Assembly: GCA_026998145.1 (NCBI GenBank)
Contig: JALTRC010000023.1
Span: 1 to 7,330, forward strand
DNA length: 7,330 nt
Origin: Gammaproteobacteria bacterium
GTDB lineage: Bacteria; Pseudomonadota; Gammaproteobacteria; SZUA-229
Direction: 5' to 3'
Both the position numbers and the translations under genes were made by a program. Under the pieces are notes generated by a model, which had not been told where the DNA came from, searched no databases, and saw only the letters and a program-made list of their open reading frames with translations. How positions within the stretch are numbered: position 1 is the first letter of the stretch; the number at the start of each line of letters is the position of its first letter. This document shows positions 7,001 to 7,330 of this stretch, in pieces.

Positions 7001-7330
7001 GATACCATGCTAAGAGGCATAGGCATTCACCGGCTGCTGGAATTAATAAATACCCGGGCAGAAATGAATGACCAGCAGCTTATCCAGATAGTATCAGCCG
7101 AACTGCAATTATCCACTGATGATGATCAACTCACTGACTGGCTTAATGAAGTGCGTGAGCTGCTGGATAATGCACAGCTTAAGGCTGTTTTTTACCCACA
7201 AAATTCATCCAGGGTCTGGGATGAGATTCCCATTCATTATCCCCGGAAAAATAAAATGGTTTATGGCATTATCGACCGTTTAATTGTCACAGACGATTGC
7301 GCCTGGATTATTGATTATAAAAGTCATCAG
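4091..7330 (+). CDS. addA: AddA-type UvrD-family helicase with PD-(D/E)XK nuclease domain (3' end beyond window)
   Basis: Likely the helicase-nuclease subunit of the AddAB complex, which unwinds and resects double-strand DNA ends to load RecA. The frame stays open for all 1080 codons in the window. Superfamily 1A helicase motifs: Walker A ASAGSGKT (16-23), LALTFTRKAAAEM (Ia, 44-56), TFHSFC (112-117), Walker B LIDEFQDTN (DE at 398-399), GDEKQSIYSFRRA (III, 432-444), SWRSS (IV, 470-474), VKIMTIHASKGLEAPVIF (V, from 784) and LLYVAMTRAK (VI, 862-871). The RecB-family nuclease domain shows G-I-G-I-H with H980, GIIDRL with D1062, and DYKSH with D1075 and K1077, so the visible catalytic set is complete; probably under 100 residues are missing. 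AddA is preferred to RecB from the N-terminal NATLTASAGSGKT and GDEKQSIYSFRRA wording, but RecB-like single proteins remain possible. Start: an in-frame TAA at 4079-4081 leaves ATG 4091 as the only ATG before Walker A. No Shine-Dalgarno is visible. No addB lies upstream; the upstream neighbour is divergent parE. Confidence 0.85.
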   Translation, partial: MSIEAANPRINATLTASAGSGKTWMLVTRIVRLLLDGAEPGSILALTFTRKAAAEMQQRLSERLYEMAIAEDNELDKQLAEIGLRADNTERELARRLYEMHQYCDYPVRTQTFHSFCQDILSRFALEADVPPGFDLLESSSLLIQQAQDALFNEAAKNMQGELAQQLQQLMQACDGLYNLSKILNNFLDFRSDWWAYTEGQQNPCAYATERLAQQLQLDNSNLNADGIYADFFKHYINDIKTYAKLLAQHGTKTNQGKAQRIADALADEVYNEAAFSRLACELIKKDGAPYALKDSAALRKKLGDDNADQLLELHPLIAERILDTQDKINRIKTLELNRLWYQCGERFVEHYQNLKQELRLLDFTDLEWHSYKLLKDAENTQWIQYKLDQQIKHFLIDEFQDTNPTQWQLILPLLEEMAASEHTDRSVFLVGDEKQSIYSFRRAKPELQAQAARWLEQHLNAKAFPLNKSWRSSPVIIDAVNRIFESEKYKSLIRDFKAHETHQQKLYGKVVLLPEIRAEKNEPEDEEQELVLRNPLLQPREEKSSLYILEGQQIAQAITELINHKTTTGTEDNARLIDYNDIYILVRKRSHVAAYEKALQQAGIPYIGANKGSFLDCLEIQDMLALLDSLISPFNNLSLAQVLKSPIFDASDNDLIRLASLNDTPLWIERLTILQDELPEQHTLRRAHDYLQQWRALADKIPVHDLLNQIYADSQLLMRYQAASPESLKPRVEANLIRFMELALDLDSGRYPSLMHFLQYLRSLKALSDAPDEAPAEAAESRVKIMTIHASKGLEAPVIFMADTISIEKDRSSLSTLVDWPVDQPRPCAFQIIPSTKNRDRISSEKLKLQKKVQERENANLLYVAMTRAKQYLYISACRPEKGPLNNWYQDISAALNHDDNEDDILQLQSDFPMPSCPPRETAIQTDEPINLDKRLFSAHDIQYSGNIIAPSQFNEQPDEASKTVTLDEDTMLRGIGIHRLLELINTRAEMNDQQLIQIVSAELQLSTDDDQLTDWLNEVRELLDNAQLKAVFYPQNSSRVWDEIPIHYPRKNKMVYGIIDRLIVTDDCAWIIDYKSHQ

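Overview
The window looks like chromosomal DNA of a gammaproteobacterium. The main evidence is a full-length topoisomerase IV subunit B (ParE) that reads very close to the Escherichia coli type along its whole length. The other genes fit an environmental, non-enteric lineage: an AddA-type helicase-nuclease rather than an obvious RecB context, and an exported YyaL/DUF255 protein. Genus-level assignment is not possible from the sequence alone.

Layout: (1) 1-1903, minus strand: the first 634 codons of a YyaL-family protein, with an N-terminal signal peptide, a DUF255 thioredoxin-like domain carrying a CHWC motif, and an (alpha/alpha) barrel-like C-terminal part. It runs off the left edge. (2) 1948-3831, minus strand: complete parE, 627 residues, ending only 44 bp before the yyaL-like start, with no terminator between them, so the two are probably co-transcribed. 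(3) 3832-4090: a 259-bp divergent intergenic region. It holds a plausible parE promoter, three tandem CACAGAGG-type 9-mers, and a perfect 12-base inverted repeat whose two arms point the same sequence outward at both flanking genes. (4) 4091-7330, plus strand: the first 1080 codons of an AddA-type UvrD/PD-(D/E)XK helicase-nuclease. All helicase motifs and the visible nuclease residues are intact, and it runs off the right edge just after the catalytic D-x-K.

Functionally, parE (decatenation of sister chromosomes) and addA (processing of double-strand ends) are both DNA-maintenance genes that share a divergent control region. The YyaL-like gene is probably a downstream passenger in the parE transcript, with an unrelated and poorly known role in the cell envelope.

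I see no mobile-element gene, CRISPR array, RNA gene or clearly new multi-gene system. The most unusual stretch is the parE/addA intergenic region, which may be a copy of a dispersed intergenic repeat that supplies promoter parts to both genes. That idea is a hypothesis.
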